Assembly: GCF_900094595.1 (NCBI RefSeq)
Contig: NZ_FMAD01000003.1
Location: 1-64,000, forward strand
DNA: 64,000 nt
Reading direction: 5' to 3'
DNA from: Cupriavidus alkaliphilus
GTDB lineage: Bacteria > Pseudomonadota > Gammaproteobacteria > Burkholderiales > Burkholderiaceae
Part shown: in pieces, positions 36,641 to 44,784 of the stretch
Layout of the letters: every line of letters begins with the position of its first letter
Numbering within the stretch: position 1 is the stretch's first letter
Made by a program: the position numbers and the translations under genes
The notes under the pieces: generated by a model
Database searches by the model: none
The model's input: only the letters and a program-made list of their open reading frames with translations
What the model was told of the DNA's origin: nothing

Positions 36641-37492
36641 TCAGGCGGCGGCCCCTTGCGCGGGGGCGGCCGTACGCAGCGTCCACAGCGGTGGCCACTG
36701 CGCGAACGGCGGCACGGTATGGGCAAGCGCCACCACGCCGTGCCGTCCGTCCGCGCCGACCTTGTCGTAGATCACGCGCGCATGCACCTTCACGGTGTCG
36801 ACGCTGACGCCGAGGATGGCCGCGATGTCCTCGTTCGACTTGCCTTGCGCCAGCCATCCGCACACCTCGAGCTGGCGCGGCGTCAGGGTCGGGAATGCCA
36901 GCCGCAGGCGCTCGGCCGGCCCCAGGCTGGCGACGGTGCGCTGCTGCGCCTGGCGATAGCAGCGCAGCAAGTGCGGGCGCAGCGCCTGCAGGCGGTCGCG
37001 GTCGCCGTCGCTGAAAGGCGGGCTGCCGCTGACGCGAAAGCTCACCACGGTGACCGCATAGCCTTCGTGCTGGAACACGATCGCCAGCAGCCGCCGCGCA
37101 TTCGACGGCAGCAAGGCTTCCCGCGCCATCGGCAGCGCCATGAACTCGTCGTCGCTGAAGAAATCCGATTCGCGCAAGGCGCGTTCGCCATAGAACGCGG
37201 GGTCGTACTGCCAGAACGGATGGCTGTGGCGGTGCCTGGCAAAGGCCTGCATGCCGCGCGCCCGCGCGGCGGGGTCGTCGTCCACCGAGACCAGCGCGCG
37301 GACCTCTTGGCTGCGATGGTGGAATTCGGCATAGCCGACGACGTCGCCGTCGGTAAGCCTGGCCACGCTGGGGAACAGCACGTCGGGCAGCGCCAGCAGG
37401 TCGGGCTCGTGCTCGTACAGGGAGATCACTTCATCCCGGAATGCCTGCAGCTTCTTGTCCTCGGACGTCAGGGCGGTCGGTGAGGGGCGCAT
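36641..37492 (-). CDS. LuxR-type transcriptional regulator
   Basis: The start at 37492 has AAAGG five nt upstream. The 283-residue protein has an N-terminal PAS/GAF-like region of no clear family (about 15-190) and a C-terminal LuxR helix-turn-helix (about 210-260: LTPRQLEVCGWLAQGKSNEDIAAILGVSVDTVKVH). The signal is unknown. It lies 29 nt from the end of the convergent LamG-like gene and is a reasonable candidate regulator of the tail-collar and LamG genes. Confidence 0.88.
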   Translation of the reverse strand: MRPSPTALTSEDKKLQAFRDEVISLYEHEPDLLALPDVLFPSVARLTDGDVVGYAEFHHRSQEVRALVSVDDDPAARARGMQAFARHRHSHPFWQYDPAFYGERALRESDFFSDDEFMALPMAREALLPSNARRLLAIVFQHEGYAVTVVSFRVSGSPPFSDGDRDRLQALRPHLLRCYRQAQQRTVASLGPAERLRLAFPTLTPRQLEVCGWLAQGKSNEDIAAILGVSVDTVKVHARVIYDKVGADGRHGVVALAHTVPPFAQWPPLWTLRTAAPAQGAAA

Positions 37493-37684
37493 ACTTGCCT
37501 TTCGCCTGCGGCGGCACAAGAGTAACGACAAGAATGATGAAAATGCCAGACCGTCGGATTGTAGCGTGCCGCGCGCGGAGGCGACATGCGGCGGCGCCAC
37601 GCGACTGAGCCACGAACCGACCACCTGCGGCGAGTGCGACCGGTGCCGAAACTTTGCCCCCGGCTCCGCGTTCTAAATTTTCAT

Positions 37685-38398
37685 ATGCTGAGCAAATTGT
37701 CTGCCACATTGTCTGGGAAGCGGCACACGCTCCGGCACGCGATCTGGTTTTGGCTGGCGCTCGGGACCGTGGCCGTGCTGGTGGCCGCGGTCGCGATGTC
37801 GCCCGCCTTCAAGGATCTGGTCGGACAGGCGGTCGACTGGGCGCGCGGGATCATGGCACAGCACCCTGTGACGGGGGCGCTGGTGTTCTTCGTGTTCTCT
37901 GCGGTGTCGGCGATGCTGGCCTTTGCCTCGAGCGTGGTGCTGGTACCGGTGGCCAGCGAGGTATGGGGCAAGCCGCTGACGGTGCTGCTGCTGTGGGCCG
38001 GCTGGCTGGTGGGCGCGTGCGCGGCCTTCGGCATCGGTCGCCTGGCCGGTCCGCTGCTCGCCCGTATCGGCTACGCGGACAAGCTGGAGAAATACCGGGG
38101 CTATGTGTCGAAACGGATGAAGTTCTGGGCGGTGCTGCTGTTCTGCATCGCGGTGCCTTCGGAAATCCCCGGCTACCTGTTCGGCACCATGCATTACCCC
38201 TTCCTGAAATTCCTCGCGGCCATGGCCCTCGCCGAAGCGGGCTATGCGCTCGGCATCGTGGTCGCGGGCGAAAGCCTGGCCATCGACCAGCCCCTGCACT
38301 TCCTTGTCGCCGTGGGTGTCCTCGCAGTGGTGGCGGTCGCGGCCGGCCTGGCGCTGCGTGCGCGCAAGCACCGCTCGCGCCGCCTGCCGCAGCGCTGA
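37685..38398 (+). CDS. VTT (DedA/TVP38-type) membrane protein
   Basis: The 237-residue protein from ATG 37685 has about five hydrophobic segments. The VTT-domain features are a re-entrant FVFSAVSAMLAFASSVVLVPVASEVWG and, further on, PSEIPGYLFGTMHYPFLKFLAAMALAEAGYALG. Family members are thought to be lipid flippases or scramblases, including undecaprenyl phosphate carriers in some. No Shine-Dalgarno is seen before this ATG, and the start is the weak point. It is not obviously in an operon with hipBA, which begins 190 nt later. Confidence 0.85.
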   Translation: MLSKLSATLSGKRHTLRHAIWFWLALGTVAVLVAAVAMSPAFKDLVGQAVDWARGIMAQHPVTGALVFFVFSAVSAMLAFASSVVLVPVASEVWGKPLTVLLLWAGWLVGACAAFGIGRLAGPLLARIGYADKLEKYRGYVSKRMKFWAVLLFCIAVPSEIPGYLFGTMHYPFLKFLAAMALAEAGYALGIVVAGESLAIDQPLHFLVAVGVLAVVAVAAGLALRARKHRSRRLPQR

Positions 38399-38485
38399 GA
38401 CGCCTGGTATGCGGGGCGTTGGCGCCACCCGCGGCCAGCTGGCCGAGGCCGGCATCTCACAGGTTTTGCCCGGTAATCCACCAAT

Positions 38486-38555
38486 ACAGGTAATAGCCTG
38501 TTTTTACGAATAACAGGCCAAAGCTTGTAAATCCGTGCAACAGGCAATATCCTGT
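38486..38555 (+). promoter_or_regulatory. hipBA operator-promoter region with ACAGG-N6-CCTGT sites
   Basis: Two near-identical inverted repeats, ACAGGTAATAGCCTGT (38486-38501) and ACAGGCAATATCCTGT (38540-38555), share the form ACAGG-N6-CCTGT. Extra ACAGG half sites occur at 38459 and 38513, and GCCTGTT/AACAGGC (38496-38518) pair as well. TTTACG (38503-38508) and TGTAAA (38526-38531) with a 17-nt spacer give a promoter between the two sites. This layout fits autorepression by HipB with HipA as corepressor. Confidence 0.75.
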
Positions 38556-38591
38556 ATCTGTCCGGCCGCCGGCCGGATCCGGGACCGCGCC

Positions 38592-38924
38592 ATGCACTAC
38601 GCCATCAAGACCGTCCACCAGTTGCGTCCGATTCTGCAGGGATTCCGCAAGTCCCGCGGCATGACCCAGGCCGTGATGGCCGAGCACCTAGGGGTCACGC
38701 AGCAGACCTATGCCGAACTGGAAGCCAACCCCGCCGCCGTCAGCGTCGAACGCCTGCTGCGGGTGCTGCGCGTGCTCGGCGTCGAACTCGTGCTGTCGCA
38801 GACCGAGGCTGGCGCCGCCGCGCAGCCCGCGCCCGCCCGCCCCCGTGCCAAGCCCGGGGCGCCAACAGGCAAGACCGGGCCGGCCCGCCCCGCGACTGGC
38901 CGGCGCCCGCGCGAGGACTGGTGA
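38592..38924 (+). CDS. hipB: HipB-type antitoxin, XRE-family regulator
   Basis: The 110-residue protein from ATG 38592 has an XRE helix-turn-helix (about 22-60: FRKSRGMTQAVMAEHLGVTQQTYAELE) that matches HipB. A Pro/Arg-rich C-terminal tail (about 78-110) is longer than in E. coli. HipB binds HipA, neutralises it and represses the operon. Its TGA overlaps the GTG of hipA by 4 nt (GTGA), which indicates coupling. Confidence 0.9.
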   Translation: MHYAIKTVHQLRPILQGFRKSRGMTQAVMAEHLGVTQQTYAELEANPAAVSVERLLRVLRVLGVELVLSQTEAGAAAQPAPARPRAKPGAPTGKTGPARPATGRRPREDW

Positions 38925-40273
38925 CCATGGCGCGCGCGCGGCAAGGCAACCGCCTCGACCTGTGGATGAACGGCATCCCGGTCGGCCATTGGGAAACCGG
39001 CGCCGGCGGTGACCGGCTGGTCTATCGCGAAGACTGGATCGCCGACCCGCAGGGACGCCCGCTGTCGCTGTCGCTGCCGTTCACGCCGGGCAACCAGCCG
39101 CATCGCGGCCCGGCGGTAGCCAATTATTTCGACAACCTGCTGCCCGACAGCGATGTCATCCGCCGCCGCATCGCGGCGCGCTATCGGGCCGGCGGTACCG
39201 ACGCCTTCGCGCTGCTGGCCACGGTGGGACGCGACTGCGTCGGCGCCATCCAGATGTTGCCGCCCGGCGAAGCGCCCGAGGCGCTGCAGACGGTCAGCGG
39301 CCGCGCGCTCAGCGACGAAGACATTGCGACGCTGCTGCACGAAACCACGTCGGCGCCCGTGCTCGGCCATCGCGAGCCCATCGACGACCTGCGGCTGTCG
39401 ATCGCCGGCGCCCAGGAGAAAACCGCGCTGCTGCGCTGGTGCGGACACTGGCAACTGCCCCAGGGCAGCACGCCGACCACGCACATCTTCAAGCTGCCGC
39501 TCGGGCTGGTGGGCAACATGCGCGCCGACATGCGCACCTCGGTGGAAAACGAATGGCTGTGCGCGCAGATCGTGGCGGCTTATGGCCTGCCCGTGGCGCA
39601 GTGCGAGATCGCCCGCTTTGCCGGCACCAAGGCGCTGGTGGTCGAACGCTTCGACCGCAGGCCGTCGAGCCGCGGCACCTGGCTGCTGCGCCTGCCGCAG
39701 GAAGACATGTGCCAGGCCACCGGCATCTCGGCGCTGCAGAAATACGAGTCCGACGGCGGACCCGGCATCCGGCAGATTGCCGAGATCCTGTCCGGTTCGC
39801 GCGCTGCCGCGACCGACCGCCGGCATTTCTTTATGGCGCAGGTGGTGTTCTGGCTGCTGGCCGCAACCGACGGCCACGCCAAGAACTTCAGCATCAGCCA
39901 CCTGCCGGGCAGCCAGTATGAGGCGACGCCGCTGTACGACGTGCTGTCGGCGCATCCGGTGATCGGGCGCGGCCGCAACCAGCTGGCGCCGCAGAAGGCG
40001 CGGCTGGCAATGGCGCTGCATGGCCGCAACACCCACTACGCCATCCATGAGATCCGCGCGCGCCACTGGTTTGCGCAGGGACAGCGCATCGGCTTTTCTC
40101 CCGCAGAGGTGGAGGCCGTGCTGGACCACGTGACCGGGCAGACCGCACAGGTCATCGACCAGGTTGCGTCGGGATTGCCGGCGGACTTCCCGCTGGATGT
40201 GGCCGACGCGATCTTCGACGGCATGCGCCGGCACAACCGCAGGCTGGCGGCGCGGGCCGAGGCGGACCTGTGA
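38921..40273 (+). CDS. hipA: HipA-type serine/threonine kinase toxin
   Basis: The 450-residue protein begins at GTG 38921 (an ATG two codons later is an alternative). It is close to E. coli HipA over its full length. The autophosphorylated serine is S160 (LSIAGAQEKTALL), the ATP-contact region TTHIFKLPLG follows, the catalytic aspartate is D317 (ATDGHAKNFSI), and D340 (LYDVLSAHP) binds Mg. E. coli HipA phosphorylates glutamyl-tRNA synthetase and causes growth arrest and persistence. No catalytic residue is missing, so the pair looks functional. It ends 61 nt before the tRNA cluster. Confidence 0.93.
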   Translation: MTMARARQGNRLDLWMNGIPVGHWETGAGGDRLVYREDWIADPQGRPLSLSLPFTPGNQPHRGPAVANYFDNLLPDSDVIRRRIAARYRAGGTDAFALLATVGRDCVGAIQMLPPGEAPEALQTVSGRALSDEDIATLLHETTSAPVLGHREPIDDLRLSIAGAQEKTALLRWCGHWQLPQGSTPTTHIFKLPLGLVGNMRADMRTSVENEWLCAQIVAAYGLPVAQCEIARFAGTKALVVERFDRRPSSRGTWLLRLPQEDMCQATGISALQKYESDGGPGIRQIAEILSGSRAAATDRRHFFMAQVVFWLLAATDGHAKNFSISHLPGSQYEATPLYDVLSAHPVIGRGRNQLAPQKARLAMALHGRNTHYAIHEIRARHWFAQGQRIGFSPAEVEAVLDHVTGQTAQVIDQVASGLPADFPLDVADAIFDGMRRHNRRLAARAEADL

Positions 40274-40334
40274 ACGCGGGCGGACGCCGGCGCAGGCATC
40301 GATCAACCAAAAGGGAAATAAAGCGGAAGGGAAA

Positions 40335-40409
40335 TGGTGCCCATGGGCAGGATCGAACTGCCGACCTCTCCCTTACCAAGGGAGTGCTCTGCCACTGAGC
40401 CACATGGGC
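40335..40409 (-). tRNA. tRNA-Thr(GGT)
   Basis: The 75-nt sequence folds as a cloverleaf with GCCCATG/CATGGGC acceptor stem, anticodon stem CTCCC/GGGAG, loop TTGGTAA giving anticodon GGT, and GTTCGATC in the T arm. CCA is encoded at the 3' end. Confidence 0.95.
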
Positions 40410-40442
40410 GGGTGTTCCGGCGTGGGACCACGCGGAATCAAA

Positions 40443-40518
40443 TGGAGCGGGAGACGAGTCTCGAACTCGCGACCTCAACCTTGGCAAGGTTGCGCTCTAC
40501 CAACTGAGCTACTCCCGC
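40443..40518 (-). tRNA. tRNA-Gly(GCC)
   Basis: The 76-nt sequence folds with acceptor GCGGGAG/CTCCCGC, anticodon loop TTGCCAA (anticodon GCC) between CAACC and GGTTG, T-arm GTTCGAGAC, and encoded CCA. Confidence 0.95.
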
Positions 40519-40522
40519 ATGC

Positions 40523-40598
40523 TGGCTCCCCGACCTGGGCTCGAACCAGGGACCTGCGGATTAACAGTCCGTCGCTCTACCGACTGAGCTATCAGGGA
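40523..40598 (-). tRNA. tRNA-Asn(GTT)
   Basis: The 76-nt sequence folds with acceptor TCCCTGA/TCGGGGA, anticodon loop TGTTAAT (anticodon GTT) in the CGGAC/GTCCG-type stem, T-arm GTTCGAGCC, and encoded CCA. It is first of the three tRNAs in the transcript. Confidence 0.95.
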
Positions 40599-40624
40599 AC
40601 ATATCGCCGTTCAGCGAAGCGCGA

Positions 40625-40653
40625 ATTCTACAACATCATTGCGCCGAATTGAA
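40625..40653 (-). promoter_or_regulatory. Promoter of the tRNA-Asn-Gly-Thr operon
   Basis: On the minus strand TTCAAT (40653-40648) and TAGAAT (40630-40625) are separated by exactly 17 nt, and the -10 ends 26 nt before the first tRNA. This is a good fit for a tRNA promoter. Confidence 0.65.
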
Positions 40654-40704
40654 AGCCCGATTTGAAAGCTTTTGCAGCGTTGCCTCCAGGGCCCGCGCCA
40701 GGGG

Positions 40705-41787
40705 TCACGCCGCGCCGCGCACGCCACGCCCCGGCGCATGCCGGTCGACGTCGATCACGGCCTGCGCGAACGCCGTGGGCGCCTCCTGCGGCGGATTGTG
40801 GCCCACCCCGCCGCTCAGGGTGCGGTGCTGGTACCAGCCGGTGAACTTGCTGGCATAGGCACTCGGCTTCGGATGCGGCGCGCCGTTGGCATCGCCCTCG
40901 ATGGTGATGGTGGGCACGCCGATGGCGGGCGCCGTGGCAAGCCGCTGCTCGATCGCGTCGAACCTGGACTCGCCGGCGGCCAGTCCCTGGCGCCAGCGGT
41001 AGTTGTGGATGGTGATGGCGACGTGGTCGGGGTTGTCGAGCGCCGCGGCGCTGCGCGCGAAGGTGGCGTCGTCGAAGTTCCACTGCGGCGAGGCCAGCTT
41101 CCAGATCAGCCTGGCGAACTGGTGCGTGTATTGCTGATAGCCGGCGCGGCCGCGGTCGGTGGCGAAATAGAACTGGTACCACCACTGCAGCTCGGCCTCC
41201 GGCGCCAGCGGCTGGCGGCCGGCGGCCTGGCTGCCGATCAGGTAGCCGCTGACCGACACCAACGCGCGCACGCGCTCGGGCCACAGCGCCGCCATGATGT
41301 CGGCGGTACGCGCGCCCCAGTCGAAGCCCGCGACTACGGCATTCTGTATCTTGAGCGCGTCCATCAGCGCGATCATGTCGGCGGCGATCGCCGAAGGCTG
41401 GCCGTTGCGCAGCGTGTCGGCCGACAGGAAGGTGGTCGAGCCATAGCCGCGCAGGTAAGGCACGATCACGCGATAGCCGCGCGCCGCCAGCAGCGGCGCC
41501 ACGTCCGCAAAGCTGTGGATGTCATAGGGCCAGCCGTGCAGCAGCAAGGCCACCGGCCCGTCGGCCGGGCCGGCCTCCGCGTAGCCGACGTTGAGCACGC
41601 CGGCGTCGATCTGCCGGATCGAGGCAAAGCTGGTATGCGTGCCCGGCGCGATGGTCGGCAGCGCGTCCGCCGGCGACACACCGGCCTGTGCGCGCGCCGC
41701 GCGCGCCAGTCCGAGCGAACCGGCTGCCAGCGTCACCGCGGCGGCACCGAGAAAGCCCCGACGGGGCAGATTGATGGCGTTCGACAT
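40705..41787 (-). CDS. Tat-exported alpha/beta hydrolase, epoxide hydrolase-like
   Basis: AGGAG precedes the ATG at 41787. The 360-residue protein has a Tat signal (PRRGFLGAAAVTLAAGSLG) with a cleavage site after ARAQA. The alpha/beta hydrolase core carries the oxyanion motif HGWP (84-87), the nucleophile D156 in GFDWGAR, and H330 near the C-terminus (GGVGHNPPQE). An aspartate nucleophile indicates an epoxide hydrolase or haloalkane dehalogenase type. The 13-bp repeat array in its promoter region suggests specific regulation. The substrate is unknown. Confidence 0.88.
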   Translation of the reverse strand: MSNAINLPRRGFLGAAAVTLAAGSLGLARAARAQAGVSPADALPTIAPGTHTSFASIRQIDAGVLNVGYAEAGPADGPVALLLHGWPYDIHSFADVAPLLAARGYRVIVPYLRGYGSTTFLSADTLRNGQPSAIAADMIALMDALKIQNAVVAGFDWGARTADIMAALWPERVRALVSVSGYLIGSQAAGRQPLAPEAELQWWYQFYFATDRGRAGYQQYTHQFARLIWKLASPQWNFDDATFARSAAALDNPDHVAITIHNYRWRQGLAAGESRFDAIEQRLATAPAIGVPTITIEGDANGAPHPKPSAYASKFTGWYQHRTLSGGVGHNPPQEAPTAFAQAVIDVDRHAPGRGVRGAA

Positions 41788-41871
41788 GTTGTTCTCCTGT
41801 ATGCGTGGTGTGAATCCGAACGCAAGTCTAGGAGGCCCGTGCAAGCGGCATGTGTCTGAAAGCGGGCCTTG

Positions 41872-41950
41872 TGTATCGCCGTGTATCGGGATGGGGATCG
41901 CCCCATACGGTGATACAAAGCGGCGATACAAAGCGGCGATACAAAATGGC
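41872..41950. repeat. Three 13-bp tandem repeats plus inverted copies upstream of the hydrolase gene
   Basis: GATACAAAGCGGC occurs at 41912 and 41925, and a variant GATACAAAATGGC at 41938, a 13-bp period. Just before them the complementary form TGTATCGCCGTGTATCG (41872-41888) and the inverted repeat ATGGGG-ATCG-CCCCAT (41891-41906) are present. The array lies between the hydrolase start and the end of the upstream minus-strand gene, where its promoter is expected. It is likely an operator array. Confidence 0.65.
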
Positions 41951-41969
41951 CCGTCGCTTCGGCGCAGCG

Positions 41970-42914
41970 CTACGCGTAGGTCTCGCAATTCCCTGTCATG
42001 GCGGCTTCGCTCCATGCCAGGCCCGGGCGGATGCGATGCCCGATCTCGCGCTCGGCCACCGCCACCGGCGGCACGGCATAACGCTCCCGATGGGGCTCCG
42101 GCTGGCGCTGCGGCCGCGTCGCCGGCTCGTGCGTCTCCAGTTCGAGGCAATGCCTGAAGTCGCTCGCCGCCAGGCGCGCGCCGATGAACTTGCCAAACGC
42201 ATCGAGCTGGACCTGCGAGGTCATGCCGGCGCTGCCGCCGATCGCCGGACAGATGATCCACGTCGTGTCGCCCCGGGTGAACAGGTGCAGGCGCCTGGCC
42301 TGGTCCGCCGGCCGCAGCGCGTGCTCTTCGCCGGCGACGCCGTCCAGCGAAAAGGCTTCGATATATTCGTCGGTATGGCGGTGGCTCAGGCAGATGACCA
42401 CCTTCGGACGCCAGCGCTCGCAGGTCCTGGCGATAAAGCGGAAGCGTTCGCCCTCCCGGCACAACGCGACATAGCGCTTCTGCGGAATCAGTTCCGGCTG
42501 GCCCCGGAACGCCTTGGACCAGGTGGTTCTGCCGTCGACATGCGCGGGCAGCGGAAACAGGCTCAGCCTGAATTCCGCGCCCGCCGGCGAGTACAGATGG
42601 CCCCAGTAGTAATGTTCCCAGTCGTTGTCGCCGAGCCGCACCCCTAGCGCCTCCGCCCGCGCGGCGGCCATGATGCGCGCCACGCACTGGTGGCCAAACC
42701 ACTTGGCCATGTCTTGTCGATGCTGCTGGCGGAACACGGCATCCCATGCCGGTGGTGCCAGGTGTGGATGAAGCGGTGCGACGATAGGCTCGGACCATGC
42801 CGGGCTGCGGTCGCATATCCAGACGGCAGCCCCTGGATTGCCTCCTTCCATGCCGACGTAGGAGGCAAAATAACGGTCCAGTTCCTGGCGCGTGAACATC
42901 CGTGAATGCTGCAT
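41970..42914 (-). CDS. Unrecognised GMEGGNP-family protein, paralog A
   Basis: AAGGGA lies four nt before the ATG. I do not recognise a named family for this 314-residue protein. It shares its whole length with the protein encoded at 46898-47719: FTRQELDRYFASYVGMEGGNPGAAVW at the N-terminus, FRLSLFPLPA, WSKAFRGQP, RPKVVICLSHRHTDEY and TTWIICPAIGGSAGM. The alternating hydrophobic strands such as PKVVICLS recall a Rossmann-like or uracil-DNA-glycosylase-like fold, which is only a guess. The last 60 residues are arginine-rich and not found in paralog B. No signal peptide is seen. Confidence 0.75.
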   Translation of the reverse strand: MQHSRMFTRQELDRYFASYVGMEGGNPGAAVWICDRSPAWSEPIVAPLHPHLAPPAWDAVFRQQHRQDMAKWFGHQCVARIMAAARAEALGVRLGDNDWEHYYWGHLYSPAGAEFRLSLFPLPAHVDGRTTWSKAFRGQPELIPQKRYVALCREGERFRFIARTCERWRPKVVICLSHRHTDEYIEAFSLDGVAGEEHALRPADQARRLHLFTRGDTTWIICPAIGGSAGMTSQVQLDAFGKFIGARLAASDFRHCLELETHEPATRPQRQPEPHRERYAVPPVAVAEREIGHRIRPGLAWSEAAMTGNCETYA

Positions 42915-43585
42915 TTTATCCCTTGCTGCTTAGTGGGACCCCCAATATTTAATGCCGCAGCATGCCGCCGCCGCAACGGGCGTACGTACTGCCGTGGTCA
43001 TATGCAAATTCTTTTTTATGCTGGGCAGGAAAATAGACGGAGGCAGAATGCCCCTCCCCCGAGCGGCATGCTTCCATCGTTTTTTATAATGTCCCGGACG
43101 ACCTGCTTTACGGCCTGCCGAGTGATTGGAACAGGCGTGTTCCGGCGCGCGACGCCGCCCTGGCAGGCGGTTCGGTCGCGGCTGGGTCGAGCACCATTGG
43201 TGGCCCCGGGAAGACGCTTGGCGTCAGCGCTTAATTAATCAGGCTGCAACTTATTCATTATTTTACTTCCCCCATAAATACAAAAAATTACAAATGTTTC
43301 GAACCTGTAAAACGAAGCCGTGCACCATATAAGCGAGCACACCGTCCATCCAACGCACCATGCCGGTGCCGGTTCGACTGATATAGGGTTCTTATAGCCC
43401 TTTGTTGATTGAGATGATTTTATCCAAAGCCTTCGGATATAGGAATTTCAATCTTCTAAGGTCTGAAATAAGCGATCTGCTGCGGCGCAATATATTTTGG
43501 GCGCGATTTTCCATCCCCTCGCCGGAGGGGATAAAAAACAGCTGACGAATTAACCAAAAGCCGGGCTGCGCCGCGCGCTTGCGGC
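42915..43585. other. AT-rich intergenic region with a possible 40-residue basic ORF
   Basis: This 671-nt stretch is much richer in A and T than its surroundings, mostly between 43220 and 43560. No long gene is seen. On the minus strand a 40-codon frame (43514-43392) starts at ATG beside GAGGGG and encodes a basic amphipathic peptide (MENRAQNILRRSRSLISDL at its start). A hairpin ATCCCCTC-GCCG-GAGGGGAT overlaps its start, but it lacks a T run and is not a canonical terminator. The region could be a recent insertion or a gene remnant. Confidence 0.4.
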
Positions 43586-44707
43586 TCAGAATCCGGAAAA
43601 GCGGATGCCGATCGAGCCGTAGCCGTAGTAGCGATCCAGCTTGCCGGCGGTGGTCGCGTTGTAGAGGAACGGGATGGTGCCGACGAAGTTGTACAGCGAG
43701 GCCTGCCCGCGCAGGAACACCTCGACGTTCTTGGCCACCCCATACGACAACTCCAGCCCCAGCGTATGGTTGGAGCGGATCGGCGCGTTGCCGTAGGTTT
43801 CGGCGCGGCTGTCGACGTTGCTGCGCAGCAGGTACTGGAACTGGTAGCCCAGGCGTGCGGCGAAGCGCTCGTATTTCCAGCGCCACGACCCGCCCAGGTT
43901 CAGGTAGCCGGCGGTGTAGTTGAAATCGTCGTTGAAATCCAGCCCGAACTGGCTGGCATTGACCGAGAACGAGGCCGACTGCAGCGTGACGTTGCCCACG
44001 TTGCACGGCGCCGCGAGCTGGCCGTTGGCGAGATTGTCGGAGCCGATGGCAACATTGAAATTGCAGTTGCCGCGCTGCAGCCGGGTATTGAGGCTGCCGA
44101 CCGTGACGCGGCTGATCCCAAGCCCGACAAAGCCGGTGAGCTGGTTGCGCTCGCTCAGCTCGCCCGAGAAGATCACGTCGGCCTGGGCCTGGACATCGTT
44201 GGCGTTGTTCACGGTGAGGCTGTTGAACGTGGTGTTCCGGACCATCACCGGCGACGAGCGGTCCAGGCTGCCGGCGTGGTCGCCCCACAGAGAGAAACGC
44301 AGCATGATGCGGTCGCGCGCGCCGGCCTCGGCCAGCGGGTCGTAGTGCATTGCCAGCATCCAGGTATCGATGTGATTGCGGTCCTGCCCGTACTCGATGC
44401 CGCGGCGCCAGTAGGTGGCCGAGCCCGACCAGTGCGGCGAGAACTTGTAGCCCAGCATCAGCTTGCCGCCGCGGTAGTCGCCCGCATTGTCGGACACCGG
44501 GCCCTGGCGCCCGCGCAGGTTGAACACATCGACGGTACGGTTGACCATGTCGTAGCTGGCCTCCACCCGCACCGAGGTGAACTCGCCGGTGGCGGGCTCG
44601 GCCTGCATGAACACATCGTCGGGGGCGGCCCTGGCCGTGCCGGCGGCACACAGCCCCAGCATCAGGGCGCAGGCGCGGTCGAGCCGGCGCTTTCGAAGCA
44701 GCTGCAT
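43586..44707 (-). CDS. Outer-membrane beta-barrel protein
   Basis: GGAG precedes the ATG at 44707. The 373-residue protein has a signal peptide ending at ARAAP (about 27), many amphipathic strands with aromatic girdles (GKLMLGYKFSPHWSGSATYWRRG; YTAGYLNLGGSWRWKYERF) and the terminal phenylalanine typical of outer-membrane barrels. Loops have Asn-rich and Cys-containing segments (GNCNFNVAIGS; AAPCNVG). The family is unrecognised and porin or adhesin roles are open. It is downstream of the lipoprotein gene on the same strand, separated by a long hairpin. Confidence 0.8.
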   Translation of the reverse strand: MQLLRKRRLDRACALMLGLCAAGTARAAPDDVFMQAEPATGEFTSVRVEASYDMVNRTVDVFNLRGRQGPVSDNAGDYRGGKLMLGYKFSPHWSGSATYWRRGIEYGQDRNHIDTWMLAMHYDPLAEAGARDRIMLRFSLWGDHAGSLDRSSPVMVRNTTFNSLTVNNANDVQAQADVIFSGELSERNQLTGFVGLGISRVTVGSLNTRLQRGNCNFNVAIGSDNLANGQLAAPCNVGNVTLQSASFSVNASQFGLDFNDDFNYTAGYLNLGGSWRWKYERFAARLGYQFQYLLRSNVDSRAETYGNAPIRSNHTLGLELSYGVAKNVEVFLRGQASLYNFVGTIPFLYNATTAGKLDRYYGYGSIGIRFSGF

Positions 44708-44784
44708 AGGAAACTCCGAGGCCGCTGGGCGAGCCTCATGCAGGGCGCGTTCCGCGAAAAGCGCCCGATGCAGGCAGAACATGA

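Noticed and set aside
41912..41950. CRISPR array
   Set aside because: The repeats are 13 bp, directly abutting and only three in number, with no spacers and no cas genes.
43510..43545. Intrinsic terminator after the AT-rich region
   Set aside because: The ATCCCCTC/GAGGGGAT stem is followed by A residues on the plus strand and GGAAAA on the minus strand, so no U tract would be made.
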